Positions 7,321 to 16,527 of a stretch of 64,000 nt of DNA are shown here, in pieces; positions within the stretch are counted from its first letter, which is position 1, and every line of letters starts with the position of its first letter. This DNA is from Actinoplanes cyaneus (GTDB lineage Bacteria > Actinomycetota > Actinomycetes > Mycobacteriales > Micromonosporaceae). The notes under the pieces were generated by a model. The model was given only the letters and a program-made list of their open reading frames with translations. It ran no database searches and was not told the DNA's origin. A program made the position numbers and the translations under genes. The DNA is taken from assembly GCF_016862095.1 (NCBI RefSeq), contig NZ_BOMH01000036.1, forward strand, positions 248,001 through 312,000, written 5' to 3'.

Positions 7321-10047
7321 GTGGCCGATGGCATCAGACGTTCCAAGCTGCGCGGACGTGGGCAGGAGCTGGAGACCCTCGATCGCCTGCTGCGTGACGT
7401 CCGCGATGGGCAGAGCCGGGTGCTCGTCCTGCGCGGGGAGGCGGGGTGCGGCAAGACCGCCCTGCTCGACCACCTCGCCGAGCGGGCGAGCTTCGCCCGG
7501 GTGCTGTCGGCGGCCGGGGTCGAATCCGAGTCGGAGATCGCGTACTCGACGTTGCAGCAGCTCTGCGCGCCCCTGCTGGACCACCTCGATGCGCTGCCCG
7601 TGCCGCAGCGTGAAGCGCTGGCCACGGCGTTCGGGCTGGTCGCCGGGCGGGCTCCGGAGCCGCTGCTGATCGGACTCGCGGTGCTCGGCCTGTTCGCCGA
7701 GGCCGCCGCCGGGCAACCGCTGGTCTGCGTGGTCGACGACGTGCAGTGGACCGACGCCATGTCCACGGCGATCCTGACCTTCGTGGCACGCCGGCTGAGC
7801 GTCGAGGCAGTCGCACTGGTCTTCGCCGCCCGCAGTCCCGGCGACGAGCGGATTCTCGCCGGTCTGCCGGAGATGCAGGTGCCCGGTCTGCCGGACGCAG
7901 ACGCCCGGGCGCTGCTCGATGCCGTGCTGCCCGGTCCGGTTGACGCCCACGTCCGGGACCGGATCGTCGCCGAGACGCGCGGCAACCCGCTCGCGCTGCT
8001 GGAACTGCCGCGCGGACTGTCGCCCGCCGAGCTGGCGTTCGGGTTCGGCGGGCACATCACGACGCCACTGGCGAGCCGGGTCGAGGAAGGCTTCCAGCGG
8101 CGTATCGCGGCGCTGCCGGAGCAGACCCGCACCCTGCTGCTGGCGGCAGCCGTGGAACCGGTCGGCGACGTGCCCCTGCTGTGGCGGGCTCTGAAAGTGC
8201 TCGGAGTGGGGCCGGAAGCGGCCGTCGCCGCAGAGAACGAGCGTTTGATCGAATTCGGTGTGCGGGTGCGGTTCCCGCATCCGCTGGTCCGCTCGGCCGC
8301 ATGGCGTTCCGGTCAGGGGGCCGAGCTGCGCGCGGTGCACGCCGCGCTGGCCGAGGCGACCGACCACACCAGAGACCCGGACCGCCGTGCGTGGCACCGC
8401 GCGCACGCCGCACTGGGCCCCGACGAGGAGATCGCCGCAGAGCTGGAAGGCTCGGCGCAGCGAGCACAGTCCCGCGGCGGCTGGGCCGCGTCGGCCGCCT
8501 TCCTCGAACGTGCCGCGGAGCTGACTGTGGATCCCGGCAGCCGGAGTGAACTGCTGGTGTCCGCGGCGAGTGCCCGAGTTGAAGCAGGGTCCTACGCCAG
8601 CGTGCTGGACCTGCTGGCGGCCGCCGAGACCGGGCCGCTGGACCCGCTGCGGCAGGCTCGCGCCGAGCGGCTGCGCGCGCAGGTCGCCTACGTGCTCAAT
8701 CCCGGCCGCGGGTCCGTGCCGGCGCTGCTCGCCGCGGCCCGCCGCCTGGAGAAGCTCGACCCGGTCGCCGCGCGGGACACCTTCCTCACCACGATGGGCG
8801 CGGCCATGTATGCCGGCCGCTTCGGTGACGACACCCTGCGAGTTGCCGCCGAGGCCGCACGCAGTTCCGCACCGGCTGGGCAGACGTTCCCTGATCTGCT
8901 GCTGGCGGGCGTCGTCTCCTGGGTCCTGGACGGGCGGCCCGCGGCCGTGCCGCTGCTGTGCCGGGCACTGGACGCGATGGGCTCGGCCGGCGACGCCGGT
9001 CTGGTCTGGCCGGCGGCAGCGGTCGCCTATGAGGTGTTCCGGCTGGACCTGGCCTTCCGGATGAACCAGGAGGCGGTGCGCTTCGCCCTGAACAGCGGGG
9101 CGCTGTCGCTGCTGCCCAGCGCGCTGGCCATCTGGGCGAACAGCCTCGTCGACGCGGGCCGGTTCGCTGAGGCGGCGGACCTGATGGACGAGATCGACGC
9201 GGTCACGCAGGCCACCGGCGGCTCGGCGTACCAGTTGTCCCGGCTCTTCCTGGAGGCGCACCGCGGCCCCGAGCATGCGGCGATGCATGTGATCGAGGCC
9301 AAGCTGAGTGATGCGGCCGCGCACGGCAACGGCCGGCTGCACTCGGTGGCTCACCACGCCCTGGCGATGCTGCAGAACGGGCTGGGCAACCACCGCGCCG
9401 CCATGGCCGCGGCGCAGGAAGTGATCGCCTACCCGGAGATGGCGCTCGGCAATTGGGGCCTGCGGGAGTTGGTCGAGGCGGCTGCGCGGGCGGGGGAGCC
9501 GGAGGTGGCGGTCGAGGCCCGGGATCGGCTCGCCGAGCGGACCGCGGCCACACCGACACGCGCGGCGCTCGGTGTGCAGGCGCTCGCCGACGCGCTCGTG
9601 GGGCCGCCCGAGCAGGCTGAGGAACGCTACCGTGAGGCCATCGACCGCCTGGGCACCGTCGAGACCGCCACTCACGGCTGCCGGGCACGGCTGCTCTTCG
9701 GCGAGTGGCTGGCGCGAGCCAACCGGCGTACCGAGGCACGCGTCGAGTTGCGGGCGGCGTACGAGACGTTCTCGACGATGGGGGCCCCGGTGTTCGCCGA
9801 GCGGGCCGCACGGGAGCTGGCGGTCACCGGCGAGGCGGTCGCGAAACGGCCCGCGGGCGTGGGTGAGCGACTGACCCGGCAGGAGGCCGCGATCGTCAGG
9901 TTGGCGATCGCCGGGCAGACCAATCCGGAGATCGCGTCGGCGTTGTTCCTGAGTCCGCGCACTGTCGAGTGGCACCTGCGGAAGGTCTTCACCAAGCTCG
10001 GCATCGGTTCGCGCCGCGAACTGGCCGCCGCGCTCCGCGATCGCTGA
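7321..10047 (+). CDS. LuxR-family regulator with N-terminal AAA ATPase (LAL type)
   Basis: A 908-residue protein. The GTG at 7321 is chosen because GGGGGAGGG sits 6-14 bases upstream and the conserved N-terminus (LRGRGQELETLDRLL) follows at once. Walker A is GEAGCGKTA (residues about 39-47) and Walker B is LVCVVDDVQW (about 135-145), followed by the winged-helix and TPR-like helical region of large ATP-binding LuxR (LAL) regulators. The C-terminal 65 residues are a LuxR helix-turn-helix (LTRQEAAIVRLAIAGQTNPE, then TVEWHLRKVFTKLG). LAL proteins are transcription activators that sense a ligand or partner with ATP binding. A close paralogue lies convergently at 10676-13417, with a SRPBCC gene between them. 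Confidence 0.88.
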   Translation: MADGIRRSKLRGRGQELETLDRLLRDVRDGQSRVLVLRGEAGCGKTALLDHLAERASFARVLSAAGVESESEIAYSTLQQLCAPLLDHLDALPVPQREALATAFGLVAGRAPEPLLIGLAVLGLFAEAAAGQPLVCVVDDVQWTDAMSTAILTFVARRLSVEAVALVFAARSPGDERILAGLPEMQVPGLPDADARALLDAVLPGPVDAHVRDRIVAETRGNPLALLELPRGLSPAELAFGFGGHITTPLASRVEEGFQRRIAALPEQTRTLLLAAAVEPVGDVPLLWRALKVLGVGPEAAVAAENERLIEFGVRVRFPHPLVRSAAWRSGQGAELRAVHAALAEATDHTRDPDRRAWHRAHAALGPDEEIAAELEGSAQRAQSRGGWAASAAFLERAAELTVDPGSRSELLVSAASARVEAGSYASVLDLLAAAETGPLDPLRQARAERLRAQVAYVLNPGRGSVPALLAAARRLEKLDPVAARDTFLTTMGAAMYAGRFGDDTLRVAAEAARSSAPAGQTFPDLLLAGVVSWVLDGRPAAVPLLCRALDAMGSAGDAGLVWPAAAVAYEVFRLDLAFRMNQEAVRFALNSGALSLLPSALAIWANSLVDAGRFAEAADLMDEIDAVTQATGGSAYQLSRLFLEAHRGPEHAAMHVIEAKLSDAAAHGNGRLHSVAHHALAMLQNGLGNHRAAMAAAQEVIAYPEMALGNWGLRELVEAAARAGEPEVAVEARDRLAERTAATPTRAALGVQALADALVGPPEQAEERYREAIDRLGTVETATHGCRARLLFGEWLARANRRTEARVELRAAYETFSTMGAPVFAERAARELAVTGEAVAKRPAGVGERLTRQEAAIVRLAIAGQTNPEIASALFLSPRTVEWHLRKVFTKLGIGSRRELAAALRDR

Positions 10048-10157
10048 TCGACCAGGGCCCGGGCCGGGGCACTGCCAGGGTCCGGCACGGGCGCGCCGGT
10101 GTCCTCGGGCCGGGCAGTCTGTGGGAAGTTCCCCCGACATCGCCCGAGGAGCACGAC

Positions 10158-10610
10158 ATGTCCACGATCCACTTCGTCGAGAAGACCACCGCGACGCCCG
10201 AGCAGTTCCTCGCCGCGCTCACCGACTTCGGGCCGGGCCGCGCCCAGCTGTTCGGCAACAGCGCCGACGAGTATCTGAAGATCCATGGCCATGGCCCGGA
10301 CTGGGCCGACGTGACCGAGGGCGCCGGTGGCATCTGGGAGCGGCTGCGATACGACTGGTCCGATGCCCGCCGGGTCGTGATGACGACCACCGACTCCAAC
10401 ATCTGGGGCGGCAGGTCGGGGCACACCTACACGCTGACGCCGCAGTCGGACGGAACCACGGTGCTGGACGTGGTGGTGGTGCGGGAGGGCAAGAACCTCA
10501 AGGGCCGCCTGACCGGTGTGCTGCTCGGGACCGTCGGCAAAGGGGTCCTGGCCAAGGCGCTGAAGAACACGGTCAAGGCTGTCGAGGCCCGCAACCGCGT
10601 CGCCCGTTAG
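10158..10610 (+). CDS. SRPBCC (START/polyketide cyclase-like) family protein
   Basis: A 150-residue cytoplasmic protein; the ATG at 10158 follows GAGGA by seven bases. The N-terminal strand plus helix (STIHFVEKTTATPEQFLAAL), the central WERLRYDWSDARRVV and the C-terminal amphipathic helix (LAKALKNTVKAVEAR) fit the helix-grip fold of SRPBCC proteins, which bind hydrophobic ligands. A specific reaction cannot be assigned. It sits 110 bp after the LuxR-family gene on the same strand and probably shares its transcript or control. Confidence 0.7.
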   Translation: MSTIHFVEKTTATPEQFLAALTDFGPGRAQLFGNSADEYLKIHGHGPDWADVTEGAGGIWERLRYDWSDARRVVMTTTDSNIWGGRSGHTYTLTPQSDGTTVLDVVVVREGKNLKGRLTGVLLGTVGKGVLAKALKNTVKAVEARNRVAR

Positions 10611-10675
10611 CCGGGCGCGGCCCCGCGGCGTGGGTGTGGCAGGACCAGGCCCGTACCGCCGGCCGAGCCCGGCGC

Positions 10676-13417
10676 TCAGCCGGACAGTTCCGCCAGGGCG
10701 TTCTTCGGCAGCGCGGTCCGCAGCTCCCGCCGGTTGCTGATGCCGAGCTTGGTGAAGACCTTCCGCAGGTGCCACTCCACGGTGCGGCCGCTGAGGAACA
10801 ACTCCGCGCCGATCTCCGCGTTCGACTGGCCGTCGCGGGCGCGCCGGGCGATCTGCCGCTCCTGGGCGGTCAGGTCGCTCGGCGCCGCATGTACCCGGGA
10901 GCGGGCCGGAGCACCGGTCGCGGCCAGCTCCCGGCCGGCTCGCTCGGCGAAGGCCTCGGCACCGAAGGACACGAACATCTCGTGCGCCGTACGCAAGGCA
11001 GCGCGCGCGTCGGAGGTCCGGCCGGCCCGGCGCAGCCACTCCCCGTACACCAGGTGGGTTCGGGCCAGTATGAACGCGCCGCGGCACCGGCCGAGCCGAT
11101 CGATGGCCTCGCGATAGAGCGGCTCGGCAGCTGCGCCGTCGGTGACCAGGGCCCGCGAGCGTGCTTCGATGCCGAGCCCCCATTCGCCGCCACTCGGGCC
11201 GATGCGGGCGGTGAGCCGCTCCAGAGCCTGTGCGGCGGACGCCCGGTCACCGCTTCGTTCCGCCGCCTCGACCAACTCGACCAGCGCCCAGTTCGCGAAC
11301 CCGGTTTCCGGCGGATATGACGTCGCGTCGGCCGCTGCGGCGTGTGCCTGCGCGTAGTGACCCAGCCCGTTGTGCAACACCGCCGCGAACATGTGCATCG
11401 CTGTCAGCACCGCACCCTGCCCGCGGGCGGTGAGCGTCTCGGTGACACCTGGCAGCAGCCGCGCCACGTCGGCTTCCTGACCGCGCCACGCGGCCACAGC
11501 GAGCGCCGCGATGGGCGGCTGACCGTCGCCGGTGGCCACGCCCACCGCGTCGACCTCATCGATGAGCGCGGCCGCCTGTGAGATCTCACCTTGGTGGAGG
11601 TGCAGGGCGAGCCGCTGGTAGAGGATGAAGGTCAGGCCGCTGAGCGCGCCGGTGGTCCGCGCGATCCGCAGATGCCGCGAGGTCAGTTCCTGCCAGGCCT
11701 CGTCGTCCCACACCGTATGGGCGGCATGTGACACGACGTAGAACTGGTGGACCGTGTCCTGATCGGTGGCATTGCCGCGAATGCTGTCGAGTGCCTGCCG
11801 GACGAGTCCGGCGCCGGCGCCGAATCCGTCGGTGTACAACTGGGCCAAGCCGTCGAGCAGTAGGTCTGGCGCCGCGTCCGCGCCCTCGGTGGGCGGAGCT
11901 TTGCCGGCGGCGGCAGCGACCTCGGCCAATCCCGTGTCGCCGGCGAACCGGCCGACGAAAACCGCTGCGGCAAAGGACTCCAGGTATGTCCTGCGGGCTC
12001 GCACGACATCGATGCCCTCGAACTGCTGGGCCGCGTCGAGTAGCAGCCCGGGCGCTTCGGTGCTGCGGGCAGGGGAGGCGAACGCCATCTCCGCGCGCAG
12101 GAGGCTGATGCGGGCGCCGCGCAGGGTGTCCGGCGGGCCGGCCGAGGCACCGGCCAGTAGCGCGGCCGCGGCGTCGGGCGACCCGGCGCGGTAGGTGGCC
12201 CGGGCCGCCAGCAGTGCGCGATCCGCTCGGCGCGCCGGGTCGGCACTGAACTCGGCCGCCCGTCGCAGAAACGCGGCGGCTGCGGCGAGGCCACCCCGGG
12301 CCTGGGCGCGCCCAGCCGACGCCTCGAGTTTCACCGCGACCGACTCGTCCGCGCCGACCGTAGCGTGCGCGTGGTGCCACGCATGGCGGTCGGGATCCGT
12401 TTCCGGCGAGGTGGCCAGGGCGAGGGCTTGATGCGCCTGGCGCCGGTCGGCCGACGACGCCGCGCCGTAGACCGCGGATCGCACCAGCGTGTGGCGGAAC
12501 ACCACACGCGAGCCGATCTGCAGCAGACCGGCCGCGCGCAGCGGTTCCCCGGCCTCCGGACCGAGCTCGAGGAGAGCGGCGGCCCGTTGCAGCAGGGCTG
12601 CGTCGCCCACCGGGTCGGCGGCCGCGAGCAGTAGCAACATCCGGGCATCGGCCGGCAGGATGTCGACACGGCGCAGGAAGCTCTCCTCGATGCGGCCCTG
12701 CGGCAGCCCGAAGCCACCGGCCAGCGTGACCGGCGACCAGGTCTGCGGCAGTTCCAGCAGGGCCAGCGGATTTCCCCGCGCCTCGGCCAGAACGGCCTCC
12801 CGGACGTCGGCGTCCAGTGGCCACCGCACCACCTCGGCGAGCAGAGCCCGGGCGTCGGCGTCACGCAACCCGCTGATCCGCAGCTCCGGCAAGGTCCGCA
12901 GGATGCCCGCGGTCTCCGCGGCCGGCTCCCGGACGGCGAAGATCATGACCACGGACTCCGCCAGCAACCGGCGGGCCACGAAGGCCAGCGTCCGCGCCGA
13001 CGCCTGATCGAGCCACTGCGCGTCGTCGATCAGGCACACCAGCGGCTGTTCCGAGGCGGCCTCGGCGAGCAGGCTGAGCACCGCGAGCCCGACCAGGAAC
13101 GGTTCGGGCGCGGCACCCATCTGCAAGCCGAAGGTGATTCTCAGTGCGTCGCGCTGCGGCAGCGGCAACCGGTCGAGGAGAGGGAGCAGCGGCCCGCAGA
13201 GCTGGTGCAGCGCCGCGAACGGCAACTCCCGCTCCGACTCGATCCCGGCGACCCGGGCGACCTGGAGCCCGCGAGCCGCGGCAACCGCCTCGTCCAGCAG
13301 TGCCGTCTTGCCCATGCCCGCCGCACCCGTCAGGACCAGTGCACCGCTCTGGCCGCCACGGGACGCCTCCACCAGACCGGTGAGAACCGCTCGCTCGCTG
13401 TCTCGGCCCCGCAACAT
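10676..13417 (-). CDS. LuxR-family regulator with N-terminal AAA ATPase, convergent paralogue
   Basis: A 913-residue LAL-type regulator. The ATG at 13417 is preferred over 13453 because AGGGGG precedes it and the conserved MLRGRDSERAVL begins there. Walker A is TGAAGMGKTA (residues 30-39), Walker B is LVCLIDDAQW, then the long helical region and a C-terminal LuxR HTH (LTAQERQIARRARDGQSNAE, TVEWHLRKVFTKLG). It resembles the protein encoded at 7321-10047 throughout. Over about 38 bp of the HTH (9967-10004 against 10740-10777 inverted) the DNA is essentially identical. Overlapping inverted repeats occur upstream (GGGAC-TG-GTCCC at 13490-13501; CTGGTC-N9-GACCAG), possible autoregulatory sites. 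Confidence 0.88.
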   Translation of the reverse strand: MLRGRDSERAVLTGLVEASRGGQSGALVLTGAAGMGKTALLDEAVAAARGLQVARVAGIESERELPFAALHQLCGPLLPLLDRLPLPQRDALRITFGLQMGAAPEPFLVGLAVLSLLAEAASEQPLVCLIDDAQWLDQASARTLAFVARRLLAESVVMIFAVREPAAETAGILRTLPELRISGLRDADARALLAEVVRWPLDADVREAVLAEARGNPLALLELPQTWSPVTLAGGFGLPQGRIEESFLRRVDILPADARMLLLLAAADPVGDAALLQRAAALLELGPEAGEPLRAAGLLQIGSRVVFRHTLVRSAVYGAASSADRRQAHQALALATSPETDPDRHAWHHAHATVGADESVAVKLEASAGRAQARGGLAAAAAFLRRAAEFSADPARRADRALLAARATYRAGSPDAAAALLAGASAGPPDTLRGARISLLRAEMAFASPARSTEAPGLLLDAAQQFEGIDVVRARRTYLESFAAAVFVGRFAGDTGLAEVAAAAGKAPPTEGADAAPDLLLDGLAQLYTDGFGAGAGLVRQALDSIRGNATDQDTVHQFYVVSHAAHTVWDDEAWQELTSRHLRIARTTGALSGLTFILYQRLALHLHQGEISQAAALIDEVDAVGVATGDGQPPIAALAVAAWRGQEADVARLLPGVTETLTARGQGAVLTAMHMFAAVLHNGLGHYAQAHAAAADATSYPPETGFANWALVELVEAAERSGDRASAAQALERLTARIGPSGGEWGLGIEARSRALVTDGAAAEPLYREAIDRLGRCRGAFILARTHLVYGEWLRRAGRTSDARAALRTAHEMFVSFGAEAFAERAGRELAATGAPARSRVHAAPSDLTAQERQIARRARDGQSNAEIGAELFLSGRTVEWHLRKVFTKLGISNRRELRTALPKNALAELSG

Positions 13418-13604
13418 GTCCTGCCCCCTGTTTCCTGCTCTTAACCGGTTCATCGTCGAACGGAAGAGCGAAGGCCGACAAGGACCCCAGGGACTGGTCC
13501 CGTGTGTAGACCAGTGACCTGCCGGGCTCAGCGCAGAGCGCCAGGGTGTCGCGCGACCGGATCACGACCGTACGGCTCCAGGTCATGATCGTTTTTCGAC
13601 GAGA

Positions 13605-14447
13605 TCAGGAAGCTCGGTAGTCGGTCGAGCGGCTCAGGTCCGCCCACCTCTCGGCTTCGGCGTTGCGGGCAGCGCCGGCGGTCAGGGCCGTGCTCAGCGC
13701 GTCGGAGCCGAGCGGCAGCCGGCGTGGCGGGTCATCCAGCGATGCCACCTTGACGATCGCCTCGGCCGCCCGGACCGGATCGCCCGGCTGGTCCCCCTGC
13801 GACTCGGCGCGGAACCGGTGGATCCGGCCCACCGTGGCCTCGTAGTCCGGGCCGACCGGGTGCCGGACCATCGACGAGCCCTGCCATTCGGTGCGGAACG
13901 CGCCGGGCTCCACGATGATCACCTTGACGCCGAAGGGGCCGGTCTCGGCGGCGAGCACCTCGGAGAAACCCTCGACGGCGAACTTCGCCGTCTGGTAGGC
14001 GCCCATGCCCGGGGTGCCGCCGACCCGGCCGCCGATCGACGAGATCTGCACGAACACGCCGGAGCGCTGCGCGCGCAGCACCGGCAGCGCCGCCCGGGTC
14101 ACGTTCACCACCCCGAACAGGTTCGCCTCGATCTGGCGGCGAAAGTCCTCCTCGGACATCTCTTCGATCGGGGCACTGTCGGCGTACCCCGCGTTGTTGA
14201 CGACCACGTCGAGACGGCCGAAAACGTCGACGGCGGCCCGGACCGCCCGGCACGCAGCGGCCGGGTTGGTGACGTCCAGCGCGACGGTCTCGACCCGACC
14301 CGGGTACGCCGCCATCAAGTCGTCGAGCTGATCGGGTTGGCGCGCGGTGGCCATCACCTTCGCGCCGGAGGAGGCAGCGGCTTCGGCGATGGCCCTCCCC
14401 AACCCCCTTGAACTTCCCGTGACCAGCCAAACCCTGGGCTCGTCCAT
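13605..14447 (-). CDS. Short-chain dehydrogenase/reductase (SDR)
   Basis: A 280-residue classical SDR. Cofactor motif TGSSRGLG (residues 10-17), LDVTN (58-62) for the adenine ring, NNAG (84-87), catalytic Ser136/137 in ISSIGG, Tyr151 and Lys155 in YQTAK, and the PG motif (EPGAFRTEW) after strand six. Arg14 and Arg36 nearby suggest NADP(H) preference, an inference. The start at 14447 follows GGGAGG. The substrate is unknown; the layout is that of the oxidoreductase set often annotated as oxidoreductase/retinol dehydrogenase-like. It lies on the same strand as the tannase gene, but a terminator separates them. Confidence 0.85.
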   Translation of the reverse strand: MDEPRVWLVTGSSRGLGRAIAEAAASSGAKVMATARQPDQLDDLMAAYPGRVETVALDVTNPAAACRAVRAAVDVFGRLDVVVNNAGYADSAPIEEMSEEDFRRQIEANLFGVVNVTRAALPVLRAQRSGVFVQISSIGGRVGGTPGMGAYQTAKFAVEGFSEVLAAETGPFGVKVIIVEPGAFRTEWQGSSMVRHPVGPDYEATVGRIHRFRAESQGDQPGDPVRAAEAIVKVASLDDPPRRLPLGSDALSTALTAGAARNAEAERWADLSRSTDYRAS

Positions 14448-14613
14448 TGGCGGTGTCCTCCCTGTCGGTAGCTGTGGACCCAGCCTTCCGGCAGGCGACG
14501 GTTCTGACCCCAGGGGCAGCGACTGGTTGCGGCCCTGGCTGCCACGCCTGCTGGGGTGTGTCGCGGATCCCCCCGTGAACTCGGCGGTTGGCTGACCGCG
14601 TCGCGGGAACAGG

Positions 14614-14641
14614 AAAAGGGCCCCCGGATGGGGGCCCCTTT
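14614..14641 (-). terminator. Intrinsic terminator after the tannase gene
   Basis: The sequence AAAAGGGCCCCC-ggat-GGGGGCCCCTTT forms a stem of about 8-11 bp with one bulge and a 4-nt loop. On the minus strand it ends in CCCTTTTCC. It starts about 30 bp after the tannase stop, as expected for a factor-independent terminator. Confidence 0.75.
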
Positions 14642-14670
14642 CAGTTACAGAGACGGATACAGAGGCAGCG

Positions 14671-16272
14671 TCAGCGCATGCAGCGGTAGCTGGCGGCCGA
14701 GGCCGTGTCGCCGTGGCCGGTGTAACGGGCCATCTGCGGGAACGGGCAGGCGTTACGGGTGACGGCCTTGCCGTCGGCGTTCGTCGTCGCGGTGGCAAGG
14801 GTGGCCGGTGTCCGGCCCTTCTCCACCCAGGTCACCAGCGCGCCGAGCGGGTCCACCGCCTGCGGGCCGGTTCCGCCTGCGCAGTGGTCCACGCCGGGCA
14901 GCAGGAACAGCCGGTAGAAGTCGTTGACCTCGGTGTTGCCGCCCATCATCCGCTCCACGCGCTTGCGGTAGTCGACCGTGCCCTGGGTCGGCACCAACTG
15001 ATCGTTCTGGCCCTGCCAGGTGAGCAGCTTGCCGCCGGAGTTCCGGAACGCCCGCAGGTCGGCGTCGTCGGTGCCGATGACGGAGTTGAACTGCTTGCGG
15101 GAGGAGGCGAACAGCTTCGTGAAGTCGCCGTAGGTCAGGTTCTTGGTGTCCAGCGCGGGGTTACGAGTGACGAAGTTCTTCACCCAGAGGTCGGCCACGA
15201 TGAACGGCTGCGCCGGGTTCGCCAGGTAGCTCGCGATGTCGGCGCCCTTGCTCGGCCCATACCAGAGCTGCTTGCCGCTGCGGGTGACCGGCCCCTGCCA
15301 GATCTTGCGGACTGCCTCGGCCTCCGCCTTGGAGATGGTCAGCGTCTTGCCCTCGCAGACCACGGTGGTGCCGACCAGCTTGCGGGGGTCCCAGGTGCAG
15401 TCCTGCGGGTCGTCGATGATGCCGTCCTTGACACCGTCGAGGGTGTCGCAGGCCTTCACCACGGCGGTGTTGAACGCGCCGATCTCGCATGCGCTCGGCG
15501 CGACGTCCAGTTCGTTGAACACGACCGCCGGCCAGATGGTGGCGACGGCGAACCGGTCCCAGTTGACCGCGGGTGCGTTGGCCAGGATGCCGTCGTAGTC
15601 GTCCGGGTACTTCTGCGCCTCCAGGTAACCCTGGCGCCCGCCGGTGGAGCAGCCGTTCCAGTAGGAGTAGGTGGCCGCCTTGCCGTAGAACGTCTTCGTC
15701 ACGTTCTTCGCCACCACGGTCATGTCGTGCAACGACCGCGAGGCGAAGTCGGTGAGCAGGCCTTCGTTCAGCGATCCGTCGTTCTTGATCGCCCAGGTGG
15801 TGTCGGCCGGGTTCTGGCTCACCCCGGCGTCGGTGACGGTGGCGACGTATCCGTTCTTGACGGCCGTGACAGTGTCCCCGCCGTTGAGGTTGCCGGCCTG
15901 ATAGGCGGAGCCGCCCAGAGCCTGCAGCCTGCCGGACCACTTCGTAGTGTCGCCGGGCAACGACACCTTCACCTGTACGTGGTCGCCGGCACCCGGGTGA
16001 GTCAGGGTGACGGTGACGTCGCACCAGGCCGGTACGGCGGTGATCGTGGACTGGTCCGGAAGGGTGACGGTGCCGCCCGGGTTGGCAACGACGGTCACCG
16101 ACTCGACTGCGGCACCCGGCGGCGCGGCCACGGGCAAGGTGGAGCAGGAGGCCTTGGCGCTGCTGGCGCTGGAAGTGGTCAGGTCGCTGACGGCGTTCGC
16201 GGCCATCGGTGCCAGGGCGGCGCCGGACAGCGGAACGATCGCGGCGGCGATCAGAAGCAGTCGTCGTTTCAT
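14671..16272 (-). CDS. Secreted tannase/feruloyl esterase family protein
   Basis: A 533-residue exported esterase. Signal peptide MKRRLLLIAAAIVPLSG with cleavage after ANA near residue 27. The family signature CS-D-HC is complete: the nucleophile elbow GCSTGGRQG (Cys-Ser), the acid in QGQNDQLVP, and PGVDHCAGG (His-Cys). In this family the two flanking cysteines form a disulfide that holds Ser and His together. A cap domain rich in Cys and Asp (KACDTLDGVKDGIIDDPQDC) is the usual tannase lid, which binds Ca2+. It is expected to cleave galloyl or feruloyl esters from plant material outside the cell. Divergent from the TetR gene at 16528, with a probable operator between. Confidence 0.88.
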   Translation of the reverse strand: MKRRLLLIAAAIVPLSGAALAPMAANAVSDLTTSSASSAKASCSTLPVAAPPGAAVESVTVVANPGGTVTLPDQSTITAVPAWCDVTVTLTHPGAGDHVQVKVSLPGDTTKWSGRLQALGGSAYQAGNLNGGDTVTAVKNGYVATVTDAGVSQNPADTTWAIKNDGSLNEGLLTDFASRSLHDMTVVAKNVTKTFYGKAATYSYWNGCSTGGRQGYLEAQKYPDDYDGILANAPAVNWDRFAVATIWPAVVFNELDVAPSACEIGAFNTAVVKACDTLDGVKDGIIDDPQDCTWDPRKLVGTTVVCEGKTLTISKAEAEAVRKIWQGPVTRSGKQLWYGPSKGADIASYLANPAQPFIVADLWVKNFVTRNPALDTKNLTYGDFTKLFASSRKQFNSVIGTDDADLRAFRNSGGKLLTWQGQNDQLVPTQGTVDYRKRVERMMGGNTEVNDFYRLFLLPGVDHCAGGTGPQAVDPLGALVTWVEKGRTPATLATATTNADGKAVTRNACPFPQMARYTGHGDTASAASYRCMR

Positions 16273-16447
16273 GTCCAGGACTCTCACAGCCAGGACACGG
16301 GCCGGGAGCCAGGGAAACCCACGTGCCGATGCCCCTGGTCCGCCCTGGGTGATCCGCTCACGCTTCGCACGGTACGGAGGTACGAGCGCGCGTCGTGGTG
16401 GGCAGAGGTGTCCGGGCACGGAGGAACCGCACGACGCCGAGACCGAG

Positions 16448-16464
16448 CCCTAACGTTGTTAGGG
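16448..16464. promoter_or_regulatory. Probable TetR operator between tannase and tetR genes
   Basis: CCCTAAC-GTT-GTTAGGG is a perfect inverted repeat with 7-bp arms, 63 bp before the TetR start and 175 bp before the tannase start. Its core TAAC-N3-GTTA recurs twice upstream of the secreted SnoaL-like gene at 17698, which supports a shared regulator. Confidence 0.65.
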
Positions 16465-16527
16465 TGGCGGTGCCGTGACGGCGCCGCGGGTCGGCGCCGG
16501 AAACATGCTTGGAGCGAGGTGGCAGCT

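Noticed and set aside
7183..10140. Open reading frame of about 985 codons on the minus strand opposite the LuxR/ATPase gene
   Set aside because: It is the antisense of a gene with clear Walker and HTH motifs; its product is Arg/Gly/Gln-rich without domains, as expected from GC-biased third positions.
14713..16527. In-frame extension of about 600 codons upstream of the TetR HTH on the plus strand
   Set aside because: It is antisense to the tannase gene; the TetR start is set by the ribosome site at 16511-16519 and the family length.
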